Shown here: piece after piece, positions 6,328 to 13,528 of the stretch
Layout: the number at the start of each line of letters is the position of its first letter
How positions within the stretch are numbered: the first letter of the stretch is position 1
NCBI GenBank assembly: GCA_037384225.1
Contig: JARROD010000057.1
Coordinates: 1 to 14,494 of the forward strand
Direction: 5' to 3'
DNA from: JARROD01 sp037384225
GTDB taxonomy: Bacteria; Pseudomonadota; Gammaproteobacteria; Pseudomonadales; Cellvibrionaceae
DNA: 14,494 nucleotides
The notes under the pieces: model-generated
The model's database searches: none
Seen by the model: the letters and a program-made list of their open reading frames with translations, nothing else
Told to the model about the DNA's origin: nothing
Translations under genes and position numbers: made by a program

Positions 6328-7050
6328 ATGCACAAGATCGGCGATAACTTAACTGGAGTTAACCACCGAATACAAGGTGCAGCACTGCATGCCTTACGGG
6401 ACCCCTCAAGTATCCGGCTGTTGGCCGTTAGCAAAACACGCAGCGCCGATGAGATACGCCAAGCCTATAAAGAAGGTCAGCGCCGTTTCGGTGAAAATTA
6501 CCTCCAGGAAGCGCTTGACAAACAAAGTCATCTTATCGATTTGCCCTTGGAATGGCATTTTATCGGCCCCATACAGTCAAATAAAACCCGGGCTATTGCC
6601 GAACATTTTGACTGGGTACACAGCGTAGACCGGCTTCGGATCGCCCGACGCCTGAATGACCAACGTCCGGAGGAAAAAGGTCCACTCCAAATCTGCCTGC
6701 AGATGAACGTGGACAATGAGGCCAGCAAATCCGGGGTGGTTTTGGCAGAACTGGAAGAACTGGCGCTAGCTGTCACCGAATTGACGCAACTGCGGTTGCG
6801 AGGATTAATGGCCATTCCGGCACCACGCACAGATCCCGCCGCACAACAGCGGGTGTTTCAATCGGTGGCCAGCGCACTGGAACATCTGCGAGGGCGTTAT
6901 ACTCATAGAAAAGAGGCCCAGATCCCACCGCTGGATACCCTGTCGATGGGCATGTCAAACGACCTCGAAGCGGCGATTGCGGCTGGCGCCACCATCGTGC
7001 GAGTGGGCACTGACATTTTTGGCCCCCGGCAACCGCGGACGGGCATCTGA
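6328..7050 (+). CDS. yggS: YggS/PLPBP family pyridoxal-phosphate homeostasis protein
   Basis: This family binds pyridoxal 5'-phosphate on a single TIM-barrel domain. It keeps free vitamin B6 and amino-acid pools in balance without a known catalytic reaction. The 240 residues show the PLP-lysine motif LLAVSKTRS (Lys36), RFGENYLQEA (53-62), WHFIGPIQSNK (76-86), LSMGMSNDLEAAI (205-217) and the phosphate-binding end RVGTDIFGPR (225-234). Length is normal for the family. The ribosome binding site is weak (GAG about 10 bases before the ATG). A 3-codon frame (ATG at 6310) lies just upstream. The gene faces away from pilT and leads to proC, an arrangement shared with Pseudomonas. The link to proC is conserved in many bacteria. 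Confidence 0.96.
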   Translation: MHKIGDNLTGVNHRIQGAALHALRDPSSIRLLAVSKTRSADEIRQAYKEGQRRFGENYLQEALDKQSHLIDLPLEWHFIGPIQSNKTRAIAEHFDWVHSVDRLRIARRLNDQRPEEKGPLQICLQMNVDNEASKSGVVLAELEELALAVTELTQLRLRGLMAIPAPRTDPAAQQRVFQSVASALEHLRGRYTHRKEAQIPPLDTLSMGMSNDLEAAIAAGATIVRVGTDIFGPRQPRTGI

Positions 7051-7179
7051 TCAAAAATCAACCAAGGCTGTTAATGCAACCACCTTTATTGATGCTGAGG
7101 TTATTGACACTGGAATTCCCCATACAGTTTTCATGGGCATTGACAACAGCAACAAGAGAATTAACGACAGGAAAAAAAC

Positions 7180-8001
7180 GTGAACAAAGCCACCTTGACA
7201 TTTATCGGTGCGGGTAACATGACCTTCAGCATTATTGGGGGTCTGGTCGCCAAAGGGTATCCACCGGGGAACATTATCGCCAGCGATCCGGCGCGGGAAA
7301 ACCTCGAAAAACTTAACACCAGCTACGGCGTTGCCACCACCAACGACAACGCTGAAGCCGTCTCCCACGCCGACGTCATTGTACTGGCCGTAAAACCTCA
7401 GGTCATGAAATCCGTTGCGACGGCACTGCGCCCTCACCTGGAGCACGCCCCCCTTATTATTTCCATCGCAGCCGGTATTTCCATGGACAGTCTCAATACC
7501 TGGCTGGGGCAGGAACTGGCCATTGTCCGTTGTATGCCCAACACGCCGGCGCTGGTTCAGACCGGCGCCAGCGCCCTGTTTGCCAATGCAAACACCAGCA
7601 CCGTCCAGCGCCAGATAGCAGAAGAAATTCTCGCCGCCGTAGGCATCGTGTCCTGGCTGGACAGTGAAGGGCTGATAGACACCGTTATCGCTGTGTCTGG
7701 CTCCGGCCCCGCTTATTTCTTTTTATTGATGGAAGCCATGATCGAAGTGGCAACCCAACAAGGTTTGAAGCGTGAAACCGCTGTCGATCTGACCCTGCAA
7801 ACCGCCCTGGGCGCCGCTCGCCTCGCTCAGGACAGTGGTGAGGATGTCGCGGAGCTGCGTCGGAGAGTGATGTCTCCTGGCGGCACGACTGAAAAAGCGG
7901 TGCAGTCATTTGAAGACGATGATTTTCGCACTATAGTTGCCCGCGCCATGCACACCTGCGCCGACAGATCCGCAGAAATGGCCAGAGAAATGGGCGAATA
8001 A
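7180..8001 (+). CDS. proC: Pyrroline-5-carboxylate reductase
   Basis: ProC reduces 1-pyrroline-5-carboxylate to L-proline with NAD(P)H, the last step of proline synthesis, in the cytoplasm. The 273 residues (E. coli has 269) include the Rossmann nucleotide loop FIGAGNM (8-14), VLAVKPQVM (68-76), RCMPNTPALV (117-126), AVSGSGPAYFFLLMEAM (171-187) and the C-terminal signature RVMSPGGTTEKA (229-240). The start is a GTG with AGGA about 8 bases upstream, and this frame gives the expected N-terminus. A 129-bp gap separates it from yggS. The gap contains two TTGACA hexamers but no matching -10 element, so co-transcription with yggS seems more likely. yggT follows after 26 bp. Confidence 0.97.
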   Translation: MNKATLTFIGAGNMTFSIIGGLVAKGYPPGNIIASDPARENLEKLNTSYGVATTNDNAEAVSHADVIVLAVKPQVMKSVATALRPHLEHAPLIISIAAGISMDSLNTWLGQELAIVRCMPNTPALVQTGASALFANANTSTVQRQIAEEILAAVGIVSWLDSEGLIDTVIAVSGSGPAYFFLLMEAMIEVATQQGLKRETAVDLTLQTALGAARLAQDSGEDVAELRRRVMSPGGTTEKAVQSFEDDDFRTIVARAMHTCADRSAEMAREMGE

Positions 8002-8027
8002 AAGCTTATCACTTTGGGGAACATTAA

Positions 8028-8603
8028 ATGAATTTGCTTTTCAATATTATCTTTTTTATTTTGCAGACTGTCAGCTATCTATACACTGTTATCATTTTAT
8101 TGCGGTTTTTATTTCAATTGGTAAGAGCGGATTTTTACAACCCGCTTTCACAAGCTGTGATAAAACTGACTAATCCGTTACTAATTCCATTTCGCAAAAT
8201 CATTCCGGGATTATACGGTTTTGATCTCGCTTGTATCGTTTTGGCGTTGCTGGTTCAAATTGCCGCTCACCAAACCTTGTGGATGCTCAGCGGCAGAGGA
8301 TTTCTCAACCCGGCCGCCCTCATTCTCGGGTCGTTTATCAGTCTAATATCAATTATTGTCGACATATATTTTTGGGGTTTGCTGATCATGGTTATTGCCA
8401 GTTGGATTGCGCCACAGAGCTACAATCCCGCCATGTTACTACTTCGGCAGCTCTTCGAACCAGTATTGATGCCCTTGCGCCGGATCCTGCCTCCCCAGGG
8501 CGGGCTCGATTTCTCACCCCTGCTGGCAGGCATGATATTGTTTATTGCCAAGGATATGCTTGTACCGGCACTTACTCGCACCCTGATGGCGCCGTTCGCC
8601 TAG
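8028..8603 (+). CDS. yggT: YggT family integral membrane protein
   Basis: YggT proteins are small inner-membrane proteins of unclear role, linked in some bacteria to osmotic tolerance and, as distant relatives, to cell-division or photosystem factors. The 191 residues contain two copies of the YggT domain. Each has a hydrophobic helix followed by a conserved loop with NP and a PLRR/PFRK-I-P ending. The first copy spans residues 1-60 (YNPLSQAVIKLTNPLLIPFRKIIP) and the second about 100-155 (YNPAMLLLRQLFEPVLMPLRRILP). Four or more membrane helices are apparent (about 3-28, 65-85, 95-125 and 162-182). A GGGGA ribosome binding site lies 7 bases before the ATG. It sits between proC and yggU, which is the usual context. 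Confidence 0.95.
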   Translation: MNLLFNIIFFILQTVSYLYTVIILLRFLFQLVRADFYNPLSQAVIKLTNPLLIPFRKIIPGLYGFDLACIVLALLVQIAAHQTLWMLSGRGFLNPAALILGSFISLISIIVDIYFWGLLIMVIASWIAPQSYNPAMLLLRQLFEPVLMPLRRILPPQGGLDFSPLLAGMILFIAKDMLVPALTRTLMAPFA

Positions 8604-8638
8604 GTGTACTGTCCAGGCAGATCTAAGGAGACTCAGTC

Positions 8639-8935
8639 GTGGGAGAGCACTATCGATGGGATGGTGAGGATCTGATTCTGCATTGCCACCTGCAGCCCAA
8701 AGCCGCCCGCGATGAATTTGCCGGTATTCATGGTGGCAGATTGAAAATTCGCATTGCCGCACCGCCAGTGGAAGGAAAAGCCAATGCGCAATTACTCAAA
8801 TTTCTCAGCAAAGCTTTTAAGGTCGCTAAATCACAGATCGCTATAACTTATGGCGAACTCGGACGTCAGAAAACCATCCGCATAAAAACCCCGCAAATTA
8901 TTCCTATACAGACACAAATAATTAGAAAAATATAG
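8639..8935 (+). CDS. yggU: DUF167 family protein YggU
   Basis: YggU is a small conserved protein (DUF167) of unknown function. The 98 residues (E. coli has 96) hold the family core LHCHLQPKAARDEFAGIHGGRLKIRI (14-39), AAPPVEGKANAQLLKFLSK (40-58) and FKVAKSQIAITYGELGRQKTIRI (60-82). The rest of the C-terminus is a basic, Ile/Gln-rich tail that is poorly conserved. The start is a GTG with an excellent ribosome binding site, AAGGAG at 8625-8630, 8 bases upstream, which decides the start. It lies 35 bp after yggT. In E. coli, yggU continues directly into rdgB and hemW. Here about 4.6 kb containing the GTPase, metX, metW and the DUF4426 gene separates them. Confidence 0.93.
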   Translation: MGEHYRWDGEDLILHCHLQPKAARDEFAGIHGGRLKIRIAAPPVEGKANAQLLKFLSKAFKVAKSQIAITYGELGRQKTIRIKTPQIIPIQTQIIRKI

Positions 8936-8945
8936 TCAGGGGAAG

Positions 8946-8974
8946 TTCAGGAATAAATATCAAAAGGGTATAAT
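8946..8974 (+). promoter_or_regulatory. Candidate promoter for the dynamin-like GTPase gene
   Basis: A perfect TATAAT (8969-8974) lies 17 bases after TTCAGG (8946-8951, 3 of 6 to consensus) in the AT-rich gap between yggU and the GTPase gene. Transcription would start near 8981, leaving a leader of about 98 bases that contains the small hairpin at 9031-9047. This suggests the GTPase gene can be transcribed separately from the yggS-yggU operon. Confidence 0.5.
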
Positions 8975-9030
8975 CAGCCCATAATTAAGGTGAACTATTC
9001 GCTATTAATATAGGATTTAAAATAAGAAAA

Positions 9031-9047
9031 TGGCCTTCACCCGGCCA
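9031..9047. repeat. Small hairpin in the GTPase leader
   Basis: TGGCC (9031-9035) and GGCCA (9043-9047) flank a 7-base loop. The stem is only 5 bp and is not followed by a T-run. It could be a weak operator or leader structure, or chance. Confidence 0.25.
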
Positions 9048-9078
9048 CATAATAAGCTCAAATAGTGAAGTCCATGTC

Positions 9079-11109
9079 GTGAATGCGTCGCTATACCCCC
9101 AAACATTGTATCGCCAGATAGTCAATTGCGCTCTCTGGAAAGACAATCTGAAGTCACAGTTGAAAAAATATCAACAGTGGTTTTCCGATCATAATTTCAG
9201 CAGTACAGAAGCTGACTTTTTCCTTCAGCGCGCACTTGAACTACTCGGCGATGAACAGCTGACACTGGCTGTGGTCGGAGGGCTTTCCCGGGGCAAAACC
9301 GAACTCATCAATGCGCTCTTATACGATCACTACGGACAAAAAATTCTTTCTACGCCGCTCGGAGCTTCATTCCGCTGCACCATGGAAATTTATTACGATT
9401 CAAACGAGAGCTGCAGCGTGCGGTTGCTACCAATTGAGACGCGCAACACTGCTACAAGCATGGAAAGTTTTAAGCGCATCCCACGCAATTGGGTAACGGT
9501 AAACTTCGACCCCAAGGACCCGTCGCAGGTGCGCTCGGCGATATCCCGAATCACCCAGCTCAAGCCCGTTACACCGGCGGAGGCACGCCAGCTCGGATTC
9601 GATTGTGACAAACTGACGCGCAACCGGGAAGACAACAGTAAAATGGAAATACCTGCATGGCGTCACGCTCTAATCAATCTGGAGCACCCCTTGCTGCGTT
9701 ACGGCCTGCGCATTATTAACGCCCCGGGTATCGATGTATTGAACAATGAACCGGAACTAACACTCAACTTTCTGCCTTCATCGGTAAGCGTACTGTTTTT
9801 ATTAAGCGCCGATGATGGTGTCAGCACCGAAGATATGGCAATCTGGAAACAGCATGTGAAAATGCTGCGCGACAATCAGGGGACAGCGGTGCTGACGCTG
9901 ATTAACAAGATTGACACCCACCACTCGTATTCGGCACAGGAAGCCTACCCAGACTACGAAATGCGGCAGTTGCTCCACGGCACGCGCGAAACCGTGGCGC
10001 GGCAGTTAAAGTTGCCCATGGAGCATGTGCTCACGCTTTCGGCCAAAGAGGGTTTGCAGGCCAAAGTCTCAAAAAACCAGGAAGATATCGAGCGCAGTAA
10101 TTTGCTGCACCTGGAGACGATTCTCGCCCAGCGGCTGTTGGATCACCAGCGGCGTATCGCCCACCACCGCGTCGTTACCGATGTTATCGCCATGATGACC
10201 CACAGTCGCAACTCCCTGAGACAACGGCTGGTTGACAGCCACGCCGAGTGTGAACACCTGCAGACAGAGCCCCGTCACTCCGGCCTGCGCTCACTGCGCG
10301 AAAGTGTTAAGCGCGTGTACAGCCAATACCACCGGCGATCACTGTCGCTGCGTTCCAGTCAACATGTACTCGGGCAACAACTGCAACGGCTGTTGACTCC
10401 CGTCAGCGCCAAGGGGCTGGAACGGCGCATACAGACTATGAAAAACCTTCTGGCTAAGGATTCATCCCCTCCCTTCCTGGTACAGATAGTTGTCAGCTTC
10501 TTTGACGAGCTTGCCAAGGACCTGCAGCAACTGGCACTGGCCACTCGCAAAGTGAATCAGATATTGAAATCCGCTTACCGACGCACAGACCAGATTACTC
10601 ATAACACCGCACGAACTGTGCAGGAAATGGACGATGAAGACCTTGCCTCTCACTATTTGCTTAACCTGTCCCCATACCAGCAGCGATTGATGCAACTGAA
10701 ACACCAGGCCAATCAGTTTCACCAGTCGATGAATTTGCTGGCCGCCAGTAAAAACACGTTAATAAATCGCTTTGTACAATCGCTGGTTCAGGAAATGCGC
10801 ACGCTCTATCACGACATCCGCCAGGATATCCGCCACTGGATCTGCGAAGCCATTGCCCAGCCGGCTCATTGCACACACTATGACAAGCAACTGCTAGAGC
10901 GGCATATGATGTTGCTCACAAACCTTAACAGTGACAAACACACGCTGCAATACCAGCTTGGTGAAATCCAATCCAATAACGCCACTCAGCAAGCAGCCTT
11001 GGCCAGCCTGGATAGTATATGCGGCCAGCTCGAAACAACTTCCACCCTGCAGTTACAGATATCCGGTAGTGCAATCAAGCTGCGCACGGAAAATCGTCTG
11101 GTAGTGTGA
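9079..11109 (+). CDS. Dynamin-family (DLP-like) large GTPase of unknown role
   Basis: This 676-residue protein has an N-terminal GTPase domain of the bacterial dynamin-like type and a long, mostly helical remainder. Residues 62-74 hold the P-loop (VVGGLSRGKT, fitting GxxxxGKT with Lys73). The next conserved Thr/Ser switch region may lie around 90-101. G3 reads INAPG (213-217), with Asn214 where the usual DxxG Asp would be. G4 is LINKID (274-279) and G5 is LSAK (320-323). From about 345 to 650 the sequence is rich in Leu, Gln, His and Arg with heptad-like spacing, consistent with the helical stalk of dynamins. I see no signal peptide or clear membrane span. The start is a GTG with only GAAG upstream. 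It lies between yggU and metX, with a promoter-like sequence of its own, and no second dynamin gene is adjacent. It may act in membrane remodelling or, like E. coli CrfC, in a chromosome-associated role; both are guesses. Confidence 0.8.
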   Translation: MNASLYPQTLYRQIVNCALWKDNLKSQLKKYQQWFSDHNFSSTEADFFLQRALELLGDEQLTLAVVGGLSRGKTELINALLYDHYGQKILSTPLGASFRCTMEIYYDSNESCSVRLLPIETRNTATSMESFKRIPRNWVTVNFDPKDPSQVRSAISRITQLKPVTPAEARQLGFDCDKLTRNREDNSKMEIPAWRHALINLEHPLLRYGLRIINAPGIDVLNNEPELTLNFLPSSVSVLFLLSADDGVSTEDMAIWKQHVKMLRDNQGTAVLTLINKIDTHHSYSAQEAYPDYEMRQLLHGTRETVARQLKLPMEHVLTLSAKEGLQAKVSKNQEDIERSNLLHLETILAQRLLDHQRRIAHHRVVTDVIAMMTHSRNSLRQRLVDSHAECEHLQTEPRHSGLRSLRESVKRVYSQYHRRSLSLRSSQHVLGQQLQRLLTPVSAKGLERRIQTMKNLLAKDSSPPFLVQIVVSFFDELAKDLQQLALATRKVNQILKSAYRRTDQITHNTARTVQEMDDEDLASHYLLNLSPYQQRLMQLKHQANQFHQSMNLLAASKNTLINRFVQSLVQEMRTLYHDIRQDIRHWICEAIAQPAHCTHYDKQLLERHMMLLTNLNSDKHTLQYQLGEIQSNNATQQAALASLDSICGQLETTSTLQLQISGSAIKLRTENRLVV

Positions 11110-11138
11110 CCCCTCATACTCCGAGTCTACATTAACGC

Positions 11139-11167
11139 TTGCAGCCCGCTTCCCGCGACTTTAGACT
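11139..11167 (+). promoter_or_regulatory. Candidate promoter for metX-metW
   Basis: TTGCAG (11139-11144) and TAGACT (11162-11167, 4 of 6) are spaced by 17 bases in the 90-bp gap before metX. The -10 doubles as one arm of an inverted repeat, AGTCTA (11124-11129) and TAGACT (11162-11167), so a repressor binding both arms would cover the promoter. No MetJ-box-like AGACGTCT array or recognisable SAM riboswitch was seen. Confidence 0.35.
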
Positions 11168-11199
11168 AGGCTCCCTTTGGAAGGAAGCACTACGCCCGA

Positions 11200-12366
11200 G
11201 TGAAACAGCTACAGCAGAATTTCCCAGCTGACTCTGTGGGCTTGGTCGAGCCCCGGGTCTGCAGCTTTGACACCCCCTTGCAGCTCGCCTGCGGCCGCGT
11301 GCTCGAGCGTTATGACATCGTGTACGAAACCTATGGCACTCTCAATAAAGATGCCAGCAACGCGGTACTGATCTGTCATGCCCTTTCCGGCAATCACCAT
11401 GCCGCCGGTTACCACACCCCACAGGACCGCAAACCCGGCTGGTGGGACCACTATATAGGCCCCGGTAAACCCATAGACACTCAGCGTTATTTTGTGGTTT
11501 CCCTGAACAACCTTGGCGGCTGTCACGGCTCCACGGGTCCCCGCAGTAACAACCCCGAAACCAGCCGCCCCTGGGGTACGGATTTTCCGAATTTACGGGT
11601 CAGGGACTGGGTTCACAGCCAGGCCCGCCTCGCCGATGTCCTGGGTATACAGCAGTGGGCAGTGGTTATCGGCGGAAGTCTGGGCGGTATGCAGGCGATG
11701 CGCTGGGCACTGGAATATCCACAGCGGGTGCGTCACTGCGTAGTCATCGCTTCGGCAATGAAACTGACTGCCCAAAATATCGCCTTCAACGAAACCGCTC
11801 GCCAGGCCATACAGGCGGATCCCCAGTTTTATCAGGGCCATTACCTAGCGCACAACACCTACCCCAAAGACGGTCTCTCGGTAGCGCGGATGATTGGCCA
11901 CATCACCTACTTGTCCGATAATGGAATGGGACAGAAATTCGGTCGCGATCTGCGCTCCGGCTCCTTTCGCCGGGGTATCGACGAACCGGTGGAGTTCGAG
12001 GTCGAGAGTTACCTTCGTTACCAGGGGGACGCTTTTTCCCAGTCTTTTGACGCCCATACTGATATTCTGATGACCCGGGCGCTGGATTATTTCGACCTGG
12101 CCCGAGAATACAATGACGACCCCATCCTTGCATTCAGTCACGCGCAGTGTAAATTTCTGGTGGTAGCCTTTACCACCGATTGGCGGTTCTCCCCGACCCG
12201 TTCCCATGAAATCGTCAATGCGCTGATGGGAGCCAAAAAGCCCGTCACTTACGCCGAGATCGAATCCAACTTTGGCCACGACGCCTTCTTAATCCCCAAT
12301 CAGCGCTATATCCAGGTTCTTCATCGCTATCTGAGCCGGGTGGCTGGGGAGAGCGTATGCGAATAG
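11200..12366 (+). CDS. metX: Homoserine O-acyltransferase MetX, probably succinyl-specific (MetXS)
   Basis: MetX activates homoserine for methionine synthesis by transferring an acyl group from acyl-CoA, using an alpha/beta-hydrolase fold in the cytoplasm. The 388 residues show CHALSGNHHAAG (59-70), the nucleophile elbow GGSLGGMQ with Ser160, the substrate-contact region VARMIGHITYLSD with Arg230, catalytic Asp327 (TTDWRFSPTRS) and His360-Asp361 (NFGHDAFL). The residue two after the catalytic Asp is Arg329. From memory of the family, Arg here goes with succinyl-CoA enzymes (MetXS, as in Pseudomonas), whereas acetyl enzymes have Leu. I therefore favour homoserine O-succinyltransferase. The start is a GTG. 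The nearest ribosome binding site, GGAAGGAAG (11179-11187), is 12 bases away, slightly far. The 3' end overlaps metW by 10 bp. Confidence 0.95.
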   Translation: MKQLQQNFPADSVGLVEPRVCSFDTPLQLACGRVLERYDIVYETYGTLNKDASNAVLICHALSGNHHAAGYHTPQDRKPGWWDHYIGPGKPIDTQRYFVVSLNNLGGCHGSTGPRSNNPETSRPWGTDFPNLRVRDWVHSQARLADVLGIQQWAVVIGGSLGGMQAMRWALEYPQRVRHCVVIASAMKLTAQNIAFNETARQAIQADPQFYQGHYLAHNTYPKDGLSVARMIGHITYLSDNGMGQKFGRDLRSGSFRRGIDEPVEFEVESYLRYQGDAFSQSFDAHTDILMTRALDYFDLAREYNDDPILAFSHAQCKFLVVAFTTDWRFSPTRSHEIVNALMGAKKPVTYAEIESNFGHDAFLIPNQRYIQVLHRYLSRVAGESVCE

Positions 12367-13025
12367 ATCTGAACGAAATTGTCAACTGGATCGCACCTAA
12401 CAGCCGCATCCTTGACCTCGCTTGTGGCAACGGGACTCTACTGCAGAGGCTTCGGGACAGCCACCAGGTGGAAGGCTACGGCCTGGAGATCGATGCCGAT
12501 GAAATCAACGCCTGTATCGACAAGGACCTCAATGTCGTGGAACAGAACCTCGACAAAGGACTGCACAATTTTACGGATAAGAGCTTCGACACTGTCGTAA
12601 TGACCCAGGCACTGCAGACCATGCGCTTCCCCAACCAGGTGCTGGAGGAAATGCTGCGGGTTGGTAAGGAGTGTATTATCACCTTCCCTAACTTCGGTCA
12701 TTGGAAGGCACGCCTGCACCTGGGTTTTCGGGGCCGAATGCCGGTTTCGGATTTACTCCCCTATGAGTGGTACAATACCCCCAATATTCACTTTTGCACC
12801 TTTAAAGACTTCGAAGTACTTTGTGCCGAGCTGAATATCACCATTTTGCACCGTCAGGTAGTGGCCGAACGTCGCCTGAGCAGGCTTCTCAAGGATATAC
12901 GCCCGAACCTGTTCGGCGAAACCGCCATCTATCACCTGACACGGTCAAGTGTGAGTTCAGTGCCAACCCAGAGGCCAGACAACGTGCGAAATCTGAAAAT
13001 GAATCTTGACGCCAACAGTAAATAA
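12357..13025 (+). CDS. metW: Methionine biosynthesis protein MetW
   Basis: MetW is a small class I methyltransferase-fold protein that accompanies metX in many proteobacteria and is needed for methionine synthesis there. It probably acts as a partner of MetX rather than in a defined methyl transfer. The 222 residues have the SAM-motif-I-like ILDLACGNGTLL (18-29), an acidic strand end LEIDADE, and the MetW-specific FPNFGHWKARLHLGFRGRMP with LPYEWYNTPNIHF. Motif I reads ACGNG rather than the more common GCGDG. The family is usually about 195-200 residues, so the last 20 or so, after YHLTRSS, form an unconserved tail. The ATG lies inside the end of metX (10-bp overlap), with GGGGAGAG just upstream, so translation is coupled. 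Confidence 0.95.
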   Translation: MRIDLNEIVNWIAPNSRILDLACGNGTLLQRLRDSHQVEGYGLEIDADEINACIDKDLNVVEQNLDKGLHNFTDKSFDTVVMTQALQTMRFPNQVLEEMLRVGKECIITFPNFGHWKARLHLGFRGRMPVSDLLPYEWYNTPNIHFCTFKDFEVLCAELNITILHRQVVAERRLSRLLKDIRPNLFGETAIYHLTRSSVSSVPTQRPDNVRNLKMNLDANSK

Positions 13026-13032
13026 CCCTATT

Positions 13033-13051
13033 ACGGATAGAATCTATCTGT
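13033..13051 (+). promoter_or_regulatory. RNA hairpin abutting the DUF4426 ribosome binding site
   Basis: ACGGATAG (13033-13040) and CTATCTGT (13044-13051) form an 8-bp stem (one G-U pair) with a 3-base loop. It ends directly before the strong ribosome binding site AAAGGAGG (13052-13059). It lies in the 44-bp gap between metW and the DUF4426 gene. It could set ribosome access or protect an mRNA end; there is no T-run for termination. Confidence 0.45.
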
Positions 13052-13069
13052 AAAGGAGGGGAGACCATC

Positions 13070-13528
13070 ATGTGTATAGCATTGAATCCATCCAAAACCG
13101 TCGCCACTGCCTTCACACTGCTGTTAGGGATACTTGCCGGTACCAGTTTCGCTGCCGACAAATCCTACGAAGCCTTCGGCCACTATAAAGTTCATTACAG
13201 TGTCTTCAACAGCAGTTTTATCCAGCCCGATATCGCCCGCCTCTACAATATTACCCGCGGTAAGGATCAGGCGTTGGTCAACATCGCCGTAACTGACAAC
13301 CACAGCAAGGGCGGTATTGCCGCCAACATTACCGGCACCGCCACCAACCTGATGCAGCAGCAGAAAACCCTGAAATTTATTGAAGTGCGCGAAAAAAATG
13401 CAGTCTACTATCTGGCTCCATTGCGTTTTAGCAATGAAGAAGTACTGAACTTCTCGATTAAAATTAACCCTGCCGATCAGAGCCCTTACGTGTTGAAATT
13501 TACCAAAACCCTCTATGTCGACAACTAA
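13070..13528 (+). CDS. DUF4426 domain-containing exported protein
   Basis: This is a small periplasmic or exported protein of unknown function from a family typically found between metW and rdgB in pseudomonads and relatives. Of its 152 residues, the first 28 or so form a signal peptide: Lys9, the hydrophobic core AFTLLLGILAG, then TSFA before ADKSYE with likely cleavage after Ala28. The mature part is a beta-rich DUF4426 domain, with FGHYKVHYSVFNSSFIQPDIARLYNI (36-61), VNIAVTD, and a C-terminal LKFTKTLYVDN. No Cys follows the signal core in lipobox position, so it is not a lipoprotein. It has the strongest ribosome binding site in the window (AAAGGAGG, 10 bases upstream), and its end overlaps rdgB by 14 bp, so the two are co-translated. 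The role is not known from sequence. Confidence 0.9.
   Translation: MCIALNPSKTVATAFTLLLGILAGTSFAADKSYEAFGHYKVHYSVFNSSFIQPDIARLYNITRGKDQALVNIAVTDNHSKGGIAANITGTATNLMQQQKTLKFIEVREKNAVYYLAPLRFSNEEVLNFSIKINPADQSPYVLKFTKTLYVDN

Noticed and set aside
7104..7168. Two perfect TTGACA hexamers (7104-7109 and 7140-7145) before proC
   Set aside because: Neither has an acceptable -10 at 16-18 base spacing (GTTTTC and AACGAC-type sequence), so no promoter is called.
9031..9047. Terminator for the yggS-yggU operon at the TGGCC/GGCCA hairpin
   Set aside because: The stem is 5 bp with a 7-base loop and no T-run, and it lies downstream of a better promoter match for the next gene.
11845..12279. 144-codon open frame antisense to metX (and shorter ones at 11209-11526)
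   Set aside because: These are shadows of an intact, conserved metX; they have no ribosome binding site or family features.
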